31,939 bases of DNA from positions 1 through 31,939 of the IMG/VR virus record IMGVR_UViG_3300037961_001168. The stretch is one strand, 5' to 3'. Below, in pieces: positions 21,712-29,200 of the stretch. Made by a program: the position numbers and the translations under genes. Origin of the DNA: a virus. Under the pieces are notes generated by a model. That model had not been told where the DNA came from and did no database searches. It saw only the letters and a program-made list of their open reading frames with translations. Position 1 is the stretch's first letter; the number at the start of each line of letters is the position of its first letter.

Positions 21712-23492
21712 TGAAGGTACTAAGTTTATTTGACGGAATGAGCTGTGGGCAAATTGCTCTCAAGCAGCTCGGCATTAAAGTAGATACTTATTACTCATCC
21801 GAGATTGATAAGTATGCTATGCAAATCACACAAAAGAATTTTCCAAACACTATACAAGTCGGCGATATTTGTAATTTAGATCCTAAAGATTTTATGGATG
21901 TGGATTTGATACAGGCTGGCTCACCTTGTCAAGGATTTTCTTTTGCTGGCAAGCAGTTGGCGTTTGATGATCCTAGGTCTGCGTTGTTCTTTGAGTTTAT
22001 ACGCTTGCTCAAAGCCATCAAGCCAAAGTATTTTTTGCTTGAAAATGTCAGAATGAAAAAAGAGTTTTTAGAGGTAATTACTGAGCAAGTATCGAGCTGT
22101 TATACAGCAGATGATGTTGCACCAGAGTTCAAAGACATGTTTGGCAATGTGAAGTTTGAGCCGCATTTTATTAATGCTTCTTTAGTTAGCGCTCAATCAA
22201 GGCAAAGATACTACTGGACTAATATACCTGGAGTCAAACAGCCAGAGGATAGAGGTATAGTATTGAGAGATATATTGGAAACAGAGCCAGAAAGTATTAC
22301 TAAAATGTCAGAGAAGTTTGTCAAAAGAAATGGCGATAAAAATTGCATGATTGACCAAAACAAAGAAAAGGCTAGTAATTTATCTGCTATGGAGTATGTC
22401 AAGAATGGTAGACAGGGCGATTATTTGGCGTGCGATCAAAGTGGCAAACCAACTAATAAGCCAATCAAAGTAGGCATGAATGTAGAAGAGGTAAAGGTTA
22501 GAAAGCATGAAGTCAACATATCTGGATTGCAACATCTTTTACGAGAGATGAAGAAAGAGTCTAAGAAAACAAACAAACAGATAGCAAAAGAAACTGATCT
22601 TCCTGTAACTAAGGTGGAGCATTGGTTTAGAACCGACAAGAGTTTTGCGATACCTAGCGAAGATATATGGTTGAAACTCAAAGAAGTTTTAGGTATTAAG
22701 ACAGAAGTGTTCGATGCGTCGATTATGGAGTTTGAATACAAGGATGGTGTATTTGAAAGCACACAAAGGGTTTACAGCGATCAAGGTAAATCACCTACAC
22801 TTACTGCATCAAACAAAGAGCAGATGATAGAAACTAAGCCAAAACAAGTAGGTGTTGCAGTAGATGTTAATGGATATGATTGTCTTAAACGAGTCTATAG
22901 TCCAGATGGTAAGTCGCCTACAGTAACAACCTGTCAAGGTGGTAATACAGAGCCAAAGGTAGTTACAGGTGCGGCATTTCGTGGTAGAGCTTATGATAAA
23001 GATGGTAAACGCATGGATAAAGATGGTAAATCAGTAGCAAATCAAACCAAACAAATGTTAGAGCTGCGTAAGGATAATAAATCAAATGCAATAACAACAG
23101 TTGGTAAAGATAGTGTGGTTGTTGAAAAGTTGCCAGACAAATCTAAGGTATTAAAGGCTAATTATTACAAATCATCAAAAGCCAACTTTGAAAATGATAC
23201 AAGCAAGGGTGGTAAGTTTTCAGCTACAGGTGTGCCATTAGAATCAAAGGTAAGAGAGAAGTCTAAAACAGTTAGATCTGGTGGCAGAGGATCTTATGAC
23301 AGGCATGAATGGGATAGTGTTGATGAACTACACTGGCGTAAGCTAACACCCTTAGAATGTGAACGATTGCAGACAGTCCCAGATAATTATACTGAGGGTG
23401 TGTCTAACACACAGCGCTACCGCATGCTCGGAAATGGCTGGTGCGTAGCAGTAATCGAACACATATATCAAAACATGGAACACGATGAGTAA
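21711..23492 (+). CDS. DNA (cytosine-5) methyltransferase
   Basis: 593 residues from MKVLSLFDGMSCGQIALKQL; the ATG overlaps the previous stop (TGATG). C5-methyltransferase motifs are present in order: FDGMSCG (SAM binding, 7-13), PCQ with catalytic C73 (SPCQGFSFAG), ENV (111-113), QSRQR (162-166), and the C-terminal LTPLECERLQTVPDNY ... RYRMLGNGWCV. The target-recognition region (about 190-540) is large and includes an HTH-like insert at about 264-335 (TNKQIAKETDLPVTKVEHWF) and two GKSPT(L/V)T units. No restriction enzyme gene is adjacent, so it is an orphan: protection from host restriction or gene control are the usual roles. Confidence 0.93.
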   Translation: MKVLSLFDGMSCGQIALKQLGIKVDTYYSSEIDKYAMQITQKNFPNTIQVGDICNLDPKDFMDVDLIQAGSPCQGFSFAGKQLAFDDPRSALFFEFIRLLKAIKPKYFLLENVRMKKEFLEVITEQVSSCYTADDVAPEFKDMFGNVKFEPHFINASLVSAQSRQRYYWTNIPGVKQPEDRGIVLRDILETEPESITKMSEKFVKRNGDKNCMIDQNKEKASNLSAMEYVKNGRQGDYLACDQSGKPTNKPIKVGMNVEEVKVRKHEVNISGLQHLLREMKKESKKTNKQIAKETDLPVTKVEHWFRTDKSFAIPSEDIWLKLKEVLGIKTEVFDASIMEFEYKDGVFESTQRVYSDQGKSPTLTASNKEQMIETKPKQVGVAVDVNGYDCLKRVYSPDGKSPTVTTCQGGNTEPKVVTGAAFRGRAYDKDGKRMDKDGKSVANQTKQMLELRKDNKSNAITTVGKDSVVVEKLPDKSKVLKANYYKSSKANFENDTSKGGKFSATGVPLESKVREKSKTVRSGGRGSYDRHEWDSVDELHWRKLTPLECERLQTVPDNYTEGVSNTQRYRMLGNGWCVAVIEHIYQNMEHDE

Positions 23493-23718
23493 AGATAACG
23501 TCATTCACTTAGAGGATGTGGCTAGTCGTTTCCGGGACCTTTGTACCATGCAGATTGAAGCCTTAGAAGATCAGCTGCCGAATGTAACCAACCTATTAGA
23601 AAAAGACCAAATCCTAAAAGAAATTGATGCACTCAACGATCTTGCAGATAACTGCAATCGTGAGGCAGAAATATTAATCAAAGAATATAAAAGGAGGAGA
23701 GATGAAAGCAAATCTTGA
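23485..23718 (+). CDS. Unknown coiled-coil protein
   Basis: 77 residues, overlapping the methyltransferase end by eight bases (ATGAGTAA). MSKDNVIHLEDVASRFRDLC is followed by a long acidic helix (IEALEDQLPNVTNLLEKDQI; EIDALNDLADNCNREAEILI) ending in a basic tail KEYKRRRDESKS. Likely an alpha-helical dimer. Not recognised as a named family. Its end overlaps the next gene by 17 bases. Confidence 0.62.
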   Translation: MSKDNVIHLEDVASRFRDLCTMQIEALEDQLPNVTNLLEKDQILKEIDALNDLADNCNREAEILIKEYKRRRDESKS

Positions 23719-23875
23719 ACACGGCCAACGTGTAAAATTATTAGGTCATGCCATATTCGGATATTTTTATGGCTATAATGACGAGGGTAAGGTTAGATTC
23801 CTAGACGAAGAAACTAACCAGGTAAGTTTTGTTGATAAAGATGATTTGGAGGAAACTTATGAGAAGTGGAGCTGA
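23702..23875 (+). CDS. Small protein with SH3-like strand pattern
   Basis: 57 residues: MKANLEHGQRVKLLGHAIFG, YFYGYNDEGKVRFLDEETNQ, VSFVDKDDLEETYEKWS. The ATG at 23702 has an excellent AAAGGAGGAG site. The alternation of short hydrophobic strands with charged turns (G.RVKLLG ... G.VRFLD ... VSFVDKDDLE) suggests a small SH3-like barrel; this is a guess from pattern. It overlaps its neighbours on both sides (17 bases each). Confidence 0.6.
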   Translation: MKANLEHGQRVKLLGHAIFGYFYGYNDEGKVRFLDEETNQVSFVDKDDLEETYEKWS

Positions 23876-24029
23876 AAAAGAAATCTATGTGCCGACTTTT
23901 CAAGATTGGTACACAGAAAATTCTAGTGAGCGTCGCAAAGACCAACTTGAGCCATACTCAAAAGAAGAGGCTAAGAGAATCTATGACGAGCTCGTAAAGC
24001 AAGGCTTTGACTTTCCTGTTTGGAATTAG
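23859..24029 (+). CDS. Small acidic phage protein, unknown
   Basis: 56 residues from MRSGAEKEIYVPTFQDWYTE, with TTGGAGGAAACTT before the ATG, which is why this start is preferred to one ten codons upstream. Continues EPYSKEEAKRIYDELVKQGF and ends DFPVWN. One helix is predicted in the middle. No known domain. It overlaps the preceding gene by 17 bases. Confidence 0.6.
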   Translation: MRSGAEKEIYVPTFQDWYTENSSERRKDQLEPYSKEEAKRIYDELVKQGFDFPVWN

Positions 24030-24031
24030 TT

Positions 24032-24283
24032 ATGCCACACATACCGCCGATACCTTTTCATAATAAGGAAAGTAAAAAAAATTTTGACTTTGCAGAAAAC
24101 ATTTACTTAGCCATGTTTTACTTTATGCCTACCGACACAGTTGCGGCTTTAGAAAAACATTATTTAGTCAATAAAAAAGCTGTAGCAACTATGCAGCGCA
24201 TGAGTCCCAAGCATTACGATAAATTAATCGAAGATTTTAAGACAAGAAAAAAAGAAATCCTAGAGAAAGATACTAAGGATTAA
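24032..24283 (+). CDS. Unknown helical protein, last of the plus-strand island
   Basis: 83 residues from MPHIPPIPFHNKESKKNFDF; an in-frame TTG four codons earlier is possible. The centre (AENIYLAMFYFMPTDTVAAL, EKHYLVNKKAVATMQRMSPK) is helical and could be a small DNA-binding fold (a V.ALEKHYLVNKKAV.T pattern like a two-helix unit), but I cannot name it. Its 3' end overlaps that of the converging gene at 24273 by 11 bases, so no separate terminator fits here. Confidence 0.6.
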   Translation: MPHIPPIPFHNKESKKNFDFAENIYLAMFYFMPTDTVAALEKHYLVNKKAVATMQRMSPKHYDKLIEDFKTRKKEILEKDTKD

Positions 24284-26636
24284 ATATATCGATATTGTCG
24301 ATTGAAAAAGGTTTTAGGACAGCTCCACCAATCGCAAAGTTAGAAAAGCCTTCCTCAAGTATTTTCTTTTTCATTTCTGGCGTGATGTAGATGATGTTGG
24401 CGTCAAATCTTTCTCCTCCAGTTCCATAAGGATCTAATCTTACATCCCCTGGTTTGGGTTTATAAATATCGTCTAAATCTAATTTCCCTTTCTCAAACTT
24501 ACCGCCGTATTTATTTGCTAGCTTTTTCATGGCCGAGGGTATCTTCTGATCGTATAGAGTTTCATAAAACTTGCTATACTGATCGGTATATCTCGCTTTG
24601 ATTGGAGCGGAGCTTGATACAGAAATAGCATCGGAACCCTCTTCAATCGCGTCCATGAGTAGTTGTTTCAGTGACATGGCATACCAATCGTCTTTGAAAG
24701 GGTAGTTAGGAACTCTTGCTTCTTTAGCAGATGCAATTTTGAAAGCTGGTTTCAAGGCGTCATCAAAAGGTGTAAATGCAGCTATATCTTCTAAAGTTGC
24801 ACCTTTGCCCACCCCTAATTCGTTCAAACTATTTATAGCATCAAACATAATTCTTCTAGCATCGTTCATTCTAACAAGAGAATATCTGTCTTGAGGATTT
24901 CTAGCATAAAGTTCCTCTGCATCTGCTATTTGTCTTTTTATTTGATTTATGTCTACAGATCCAATAGTAACTCTATCTCCCATGGCATCTTCGAGCTTTG
25001 GCAATATCCTATTTTTAAGTTTTGTAAACTCAGTACTAATACCAGAGGACATTTTTCCTAACTGTATTGCATCTTCTGCATCGAGCTCTGGTGTAGAGTA
25101 ACCATCTCTCGAACCTTTAGTATGCAAATCCGATTGTAGCTCGTCGACATGCAAAGTTTGTTTGCCGTCGGCTAGTTTTCTGTTTCGAATCAGAGCGCTA
25201 GATATTTGACTGAGCTCGTCGAAATGATTTTGCACGCCATGTTCTACTGGTGCGTTTTCCCAAGTAAATACAACTTCGCGGTAATTATCTCCGCCAGGTA
25301 ATGTTTTATCTACATCACCTTTGTAACGTGTTTCCGTGGATAAATAATCTGTTTCGCCTGGTAGTCGTAGCGGATCGCCGCCTTCTTCTAAGGCGTTTCG
25401 TAATTGTATTTGTGCCTCGGTACGGCTGTAAGCAACATTATCTGGATCAGTCACTCTTTTACCGCCTACAAAAAGTTGGTAACCAGCTAAATCGTTGCCA
25501 AAAGCAAAAGTATTATCTGCTATGTCAACATCGTAGACTTGGTTGGTAGATTTTGGTACGACTAATTCGTATGGATCGTTAAAATATTGGGCTTTTGCAA
25601 AGTTGTCTATCAAATCATCTAGGCTTTCGTTTCTAGCTGATAAATAATTATCAACATCAGAAATGGTCATGGCTCCAGCCTGTGGATTGCTTTGGTTGAA
25701 AAAGTCTATGACTTCTTGCGTTGTGTAATTATCACCTTGTTCTATGTCATAACGTGTATCTTCTATTATATTTTGATAATTTTTATAAGTAGGATCTAGC
25801 GGATCAAATTCTGGAGTAGAAATATCAAAGTCTATCTCCGGTGCATCTGCATTGTGGAAATAAGTGTTTTTTCCAACCACGACTTTATTATCGCTTACGC
25901 CCTCGACTACTTCGTTGATAGTTGCTTTGGGATTAGTGGCAACAAACTCATCTATACCTAGATATTCTAACTCTTTGGGTTTGACGCCTTTGTTGGCGTT
26001 TGCATTAAGCCATTCAGTAATTTGTTTACCTTTTAAGTTTGGTGGTGCACTTTTAAGTAAGGCCTCCAAAGATGGCGATACAAAGCCGTATTCATCTTTG
26101 GCAAATTTGTCTAAATTTTCTTTGAGCGCAGCTTTGGTTGCATCTGTACCTTTGAGTGCCTCAATGCCTGTGGAAGTTTTCTTTGCTTTTGCAATCATGC
26201 CTGGAACCGCACTTAAAGCTCCAACACCTTTTAAGACAGAACCAACAGTTGCTCCAAGTAGAGGTCCGACAAAGGGTGCTGCATAAGTTGCATCTCCCAA
26301 AACACCTAGTCCTTGTAGTGGAGCTATCACATATCTGTCGATACCTCCTGCGGCTATGTTTTCACTAATGCTGGGCATAGGATCGCCAGCAAAAGCATCT
26401 TCTAGCGCTACATCTGGTCCGGGGAACTCTGGAAAATTACCAGTTGCATCTGCTATGCCTGCGCCCGGTGCAAAAATAGCTCCTATATAAGCGGTCTGTG
26501 CTGGTGTTAGTTGTGCTCGGTCTTCTGAATTGTAATAAATACCTGTTCCTGGCAGTGGACTGCCGATAGATGAAAAAGCAGACAGGTCGCTCTGTTGTAT
26601 TCGCTCTTGCAATGCTTTTCTTTCATCTTCGGTCAT
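24273..26636 (-). CDS. Large polyvalent/internal virion-type protein
   Basis: 787 residues. The N-terminal part has hydrophobic Gly/Ala-rich stretches (about 85-145, for example FVGPLLGATVGSVLKGVGAL) that could contact membrane. From about residue 440 on comes a segment seen in very large phage polyvalent or internal virion proteins: YREVVFTWENAPVEHGVQNH, ADGKQTLHVDELQSDLHTKG, then YPFKDDWYAMSLKQLLMDAI, EGSDAISVSS and ITPEMKKKILEEG. I know this as a recurrent associated domain of unclear function; an enzymatic role such as processing or ADP-ribosyl chemistry is unproven. It could be a protein ejected with the DNA. It follows the oxygenase gene by 25 bases. Confidence 0.65.
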   Translation of the reverse strand: MTEDERKALQERIQQSDLSAFSSIGSPLPGTGIYYNSEDRAQLTPAQTAYIGAIFAPGAGIADATGNFPEFPGPDVALEDAFAGDPMPSISENIAAGGIDRYVIAPLQGLGVLGDATYAAPFVGPLLGATVGSVLKGVGALSAVPGMIAKAKKTSTGIEALKGTDATKAALKENLDKFAKDEYGFVSPSLEALLKSAPPNLKGKQITEWLNANANKGVKPKELEYLGIDEFVATNPKATINEVVEGVSDNKVVVGKNTYFHNADAPEIDFDISTPEFDPLDPTYKNYQNIIEDTRYDIEQGDNYTTQEVIDFFNQSNPQAGAMTISDVDNYLSARNESLDDLIDNFAKAQYFNDPYELVVPKSTNQVYDVDIADNTFAFGNDLAGYQLFVGGKRVTDPDNVAYSRTEAQIQLRNALEEGGDPLRLPGETDYLSTETRYKGDVDKTLPGGDNYREVVFTWENAPVEHGVQNHFDELSQISSALIRNRKLADGKQTLHVDELQSDLHTKGSRDGYSTPELDAEDAIQLGKMSSGISTEFTKLKNRILPKLEDAMGDRVTIGSVDINQIKRQIADAEELYARNPQDRYSLVRMNDARRIMFDAINSLNELGVGKGATLEDIAAFTPFDDALKPAFKIASAKEARVPNYPFKDDWYAMSLKQLLMDAIEEGSDAISVSSSAPIKARYTDQYSKFYETLYDQKIPSAMKKLANKYGGKFEKGKLDLDDIYKPKPGDVRLDPYGTGGERFDANIIYITPEMKKKILEEGFSNFAIGGAVLKPFSIDNIDIFNP

Positions 26637-26661
26637 GCAAAAATTTTAGCACAGACTTAAT

Positions 26662-27222
26662 TTATCTAAAAGGCGGACCATTGAACCAAGCAACAACGAC
26701 ATATCTATCGCCTTTGGTCACAGGTTTGACTTTATGTGACAAAAAAGAGCTAAATGCTACCACTTCACCCATTTTTGGGCGCGTACAGCTCTCATTTTCG
26801 CTGGAACGGAAGCAAATTTCGCCGCCTTCATAGTCTTCGTTGAGCAAAAGGCTCATACTGATCTTGCGTGTAGCAGCTGTACCCTCTGGTCCTATGTCCA
26901 AATGATACTCATAGCCGTTAGATGGCGCTTTATAGTGAATTATCTGCGCTTTTTCTATGCCAGTAATGTCATATTTGAAGTATTTATTGGCTGAAAAGGC
27001 AATTTTGTTCAAAATTTGATACAAACGCGTCTGTTTTTCGTCAATATAGTAAATAGTAGCGTCCCGAACAGTTGTTTGCTCGATTTCATCGCCTTTATCG
27101 TGCACTTTGGCCACAATACCTTCGGCTTCAACCACATAATCTAAGAACAGTTCTACATCATCTTGGCTGACAGACAGACCGGTTACGCCGTGATTAGGTA
27201 GAATATCAGTTTTCGTCTGCAT
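26662..27222 (-). CDS. 2OG-Fe(II) dioxygenase (PKHD-type)
   Basis: 186 residues with the prolyl 4-hydroxylase-like fold. Iron ligands are H107 and D109 (YEYHLDIGPEG) and H163 (LSHKVKPV); R173 (DRYVVVAW) would bind 2-oxoglutarate. SLLLNEDYEGGEICF is the usual strand before the second half of the domain, and the family's final strand is present, so the enzyme looks complete. The substrate may be a protein or nucleic acid. Such oxygenases are frequent in marine phages. The gene overlaps the SET-domain gene by 17 bases, suggesting paired modification activity. Confidence 0.88.
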   Translation of the reverse strand: MQTKTDILPNHGVTGLSVSQDDVELFLDYVVEAEGIVAKVHDKGDEIEQTTVRDATIYYIDEKQTRLYQILNKIAFSANKYFKYDITGIEKAQIIHYKAPSNGYEYHLDIGPEGTAATRKISMSLLLNEDYEGGEICFRSSENESCTRPKMGEVVAFSSFLSHKVKPVTKGDRYVVVAWFNGPPFR

Positions 27223-27532
27223 GATAATTTAAAGTAAGCTCATCACCCTCGTTAATATGACTTATTGTATGTAAATGAAAAATCCTATAATCGTCCCAAT
27301 CCAAAAGTTCTATTAAGCAGCAATTTGGTGTTTCTGTATGATTTAAAAAACCACCTAAAGGCGTACGAACGTAGCCATTAATAATTGGTATTTTAATGTG
27401 AGTCATACCTAAATCTGTATCAGCTGGTATCTTTTCAGCTGCGAAGAGTCCCAAGCCTTCGATAACACTATTTTTAATCGTTAGATTGTCCGGCAATGGT
27501 TTGTAATAAAATTTGTTGAATTTATAGTTCAT
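27206..27532 (-). CDS. SET-domain protein (lysine methyltransferase-like)
   Basis: 108 residues, a compact SET domain. Seen: GLGLFAAEKIPADTDLG (26-42, the SAM-binding start), FLNHTETPNC (62-71, the NH-x-x-x-PN pattern that forms the pseudoknot), and EGDELTLNYH (95-104, with the catalytic-type Tyr 103). Length is near the minimum for a SET core, with no pre- or post-SET cysteines. It would methylate a lysine on a host or phage protein. Start overlaps the nuclease stop by four bases (ATGA). Small SET proteins are known in some large DNA viruses and phages; the target here is unknown. Confidence 0.75.
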   Translation of the reverse strand: MNYKFNKFYYKPLPDNLTIKNSVIEGLGLFAAEKIPADTDLGMTHIKIPIINGYVRTPLGGFLNHTETPNCCLIELLDWDDYRIFHLHTISHINEGDELTLNYHADEN

Positions 27533-27954
27533 GTTGTAACCACAAAATGTTTTTCATAGTTCTGCCAGTTGTTTTTCAATGTATCAAGCCAATCATCTAT
27601 CGCCATGACACAGATCTTGTCGTTTTCGTGCGGCCACTCCAGGTTAATCGCATACAGGGGTATGCAAACACGAATCGGTCTGCGGTTGAACTTAAATATC
27701 AGTACAGGAATCTTACCATTACTGGCACTGCAAACTTGATCCCACCAGGCGGACTTTAACCATTCGCCTTCTTTGTAGAATTTGCACTCAACCGCATGAA
27801 AGGGTATATCCAAATCGCATAGGTCTTTTTGTTGGTATTGGTCTAAGTTGCGTTTGGTTTGGAAATCTATGTCATTGTCAGCAAAAAAACCATTGAGGAT
27901 CTTCGCTATATCACGTTCAAATGTTGCGCCTTTATTTCTGGAGTTAATCGGCAT
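27529..27954 (-). CDS. PDDEXK nuclease, Holliday-junction resolvase-like
   Basis: 141 residues. NSRNKGATFERDIAKIL (E13 in the first helix) is the start typical of Hjc-like resolvases, followed by basic KRNLDQYQQKDL, then D47 and the strand HAVECKFYKEG with E56-x-K58: the PDDEXK catalytic set. A later WWDQVCSASNGKIPVLIFKF forms the usual helix and strand. It likely resolves recombination intermediates or trims DNA for packaging. First gene after a 371-bp control region. The start has only a weak GAGAAA site. Confidence 0.78.
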   Translation of the reverse strand: MPINSRNKGATFERDIAKILNGFFADNDIDFQTKRNLDQYQQKDLCDLDIPFHAVECKFYKEGEWLKSAWWDQVCSASNGKIPVLIFKFNRRPIRVCIPLYAINLEWPHENDKICVMAIDDWLDTLKNNWQNYEKHFVVTT

Positions 27955-28325
27955 TGATAAAGTTTCTCAAAATTTGCAAAAAATTGCAAACGCATTGCAA
28001 AATTTTTTTCACAAAATTTTTTTGCCTTGAGTTTTTCTTGTGATTCAATGTATCAAACCTAGTTATAGCTACAACTACAACGCGCTGCTGTATATACGGG
28101 TGGTAGGGGTCCCTAATTAATCAAATGCCAGCAAAAAAGCCGATCCTAGGGACTCCAATTTGTTGCGCGTTACTGTTGTGCTCACAAGTTGCACATAGTT
28201 GCACAAAAGAATACAGGATTGCACACCCAAAAAAGCACAGAAAATCAATGACTTACGGCATTTTTTTGTTTTTTTCCAGATTTTTTTGTTTCTGACCGGA
28301 AAGCGCTCCATAGCAAGTTATTTAT
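27955..28325. promoter_or_regulatory. Intergenic control region with two phased TTGCA repeat clusters
   Basis: A 371-base stretch without a convincing gene. Cluster A: TTGCAAA at 27974, 27984 and 27995 (10- and 11-bp spacing). Cluster B: TTGCACA at 28189, 28199 and 28219 (10- and 20-bp spacing), with a related TTGCGCG at 28163. Also a 12-base CAAAATTTTTTT at 27998 and 28012, and an inverted repeat GGGGTCCCTA (28106-28115) / TAGGGACTCC (28147-28156). Helical phasing suggests cooperative protein binding: an operator for the nuclease-SET-oxygenase operon or a replication origin. Confidence 0.45.
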
Positions 28326-28832
28326 CTATTTATCTTTTGCAGAATAGTTTGAGGTTTCAGCACCAAGCAACTGTCCTAATCTTTCTTTGATTTGCTCCCT
28401 GCTCATCTTCTCTAGGTTTGCATTGATGTTTATGTTCTGGGATCTATTGATTGATAAACCAGCGAGTTGATTTAGCTCTTTGATAGCACTGACCGCTGCA
28501 TTGAACTGCCCATTTTCGTATGCACTTTCCATAACTTTCCACAACATTGTGCCAGTCTTTTGTGGAGTGATCGCATATTTTTCTGCGAGCTCATCTTGTT
28601 TAATTCGGATAGCTTTAACCACATTTGGATAATCTTTGCCGTTCAATAATTTATTCGCCGACTGACTTGGAAACTCATACCCAGCTTTTCTAGCTGCCTC
28701 CGTCATACCGCACGCACCTTCGGTGTAATGCCAAACAAAGCTGGCCTGCATTTCAGTTAAGCCGTGCTCCTCATCTTTATCAAATTGCAACGGCGCATCG
28801 GCGATTGGTTTCTTCTTAATCTTCTTTGGCAT
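28326..28832 (-). CDS. terS: Terminase small subunit
   Basis: 168 residues. LTEMQASFVWHYTEGACGMT, EAARKAGYEFPSQSANKLLN form the helix-turn-helix DNA-binding region of Terminase_2-type small subunits; the centre (ELAEKYAITPQKTGTMLWKV; NAAVSAIKELNQLAGL) is the oligomerisation helix, and the end binds the large subunit. It recognises the packaging site and starts DNA packaging. The basic N-terminus MPKKIKKKP is common. The large subunit gene lies about 20 kb away, so the packaging pair is split by the plus-strand island, tail and lysis genes. Confidence 0.85.
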   Translation of the reverse strand: MPKKIKKKPIADAPLQFDKDEEHGLTEMQASFVWHYTEGACGMTEAARKAGYEFPSQSANKLLNGKDYPNVVKAIRIKQDELAEKYAITPQKTGTMLWKVMESAYENGQFNAAVSAIKELNQLAGLSINRSQNININANLEKMSREQIKERLGQLLGAETSNYSAKDK

Positions 28833-28834
28833 AT

Positions 28835-29005
28835 CTATTCCTTGCAGTCATGCGTTTTAATATCTTCTATCACAATATACTTTCCACATTTTTCACACAT
28901 TGCTTTAACTTTCTTGCGTTTAAATATTCTATCAAACTCTCTATCAAAAACCTTTGGATCATACGGACGTTTTCTTGATCCTTTACCGCCATGCCATTCA
29001 TTCAT
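28835..29005 (-). CDS. Small zinc-ribbon-like conserved phage protein
   Basis: 56 residues: MNEWHGGKGSRKRPYDPKVF, DREFDRIFKRKKVKAMCEKC, GKYIVIEDIKTHDCKE. The start W(H)GGKGS..RP.....F...(F/W)DRIF is a very common small phage protein pattern; the C-terminal CEKC ... HDC could bind one zinc. The basic middle (FKRKKVKA) suggests nucleic-acid contact. Function unknown. The stop is two bases from the terS start, so the two are co-transcribed. Confidence 0.72.
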   Translation of the reverse strand: MNEWHGGKGSRKRPYDPKVFDREFDRIFKRKKVKAMCEKCGKYIVIEDIKTHDCKE

Positions 29006-29014
29006 AATTCAACC

Positions 29015-29128
29015 AGTGTATAGAGGGTAGTGTATAACCATTTCTAAATACCCTATTTGTAACCCATAAGAATACCATCTTATAACCACTAAATAATAAT
29101 ATCTTTATATATATATACACTATACACT
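29015..29128. repeat. AGTGTATA repeats, two direct and two inverted
   Basis: AGTGTATA occurs at 29015-29022 and 29029-29036 (14 bp apart), and its reverse complement TATACACT at 29114-29121 and 29121-29128 (7 bp apart, sharing one base). One pair is just before the gene at 29005, the other overlaps the -10/spacer of its candidate promoter. The layout suits a repressor that bridges two operators. Confidence 0.45.
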
Positions 29129-29141
29129 AATAGTAGCTCAA
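29112..29141 (-). promoter_or_regulatory. Candidate promoter for the terS operon
   Basis: On the minus strand TTGAGC (29136-29141), 18 bases, TATATA (29112-29117). It lies about 105 bases before the gene starting at 29005. The surrounding sequence is very AT-rich, so the match is only moderate. Overlap with the TATACACT repeats suggests repressor control. Confidence 0.35.
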
Positions 29142-29166
29142 ACCCCCATAAATACAGCATTTCAGC

Positions 29167-29200
29167 ATACCCTTTGCTATACCCTTTGCTATACCCTTTT
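29167..29200. repeat. 12-bp tandem repeat
   Basis: ATACCCTTTGCT is repeated at 29167 and 29179, with a third, partial copy at 29191 (ATACCCTTTT). A GC precedes the first copy, so the array reads as nearly three units. It lies in the non-coding gap between the membrane peptide and the terS operon. ATACCC also appears alone at 29048. It may be a binding-site array. Confidence 0.6.

Noticed and set aside
28106-28156. Inverted repeat as a terminator
   Set aside because: The loop is 31 bases and no T-run follows the right arm on either strand.
28117-28311. 64-residue minus-strand open frame in the intergenic region
   Set aside because: No ribosome-binding site, low-complexity Lys/Cys-rich start, no likeness to a known protein, and it covers the phased repeats.
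29167-29200. CRISPR array
   Set aside because: The units are 12 bp and directly adjacent, without spacers or cas genes.
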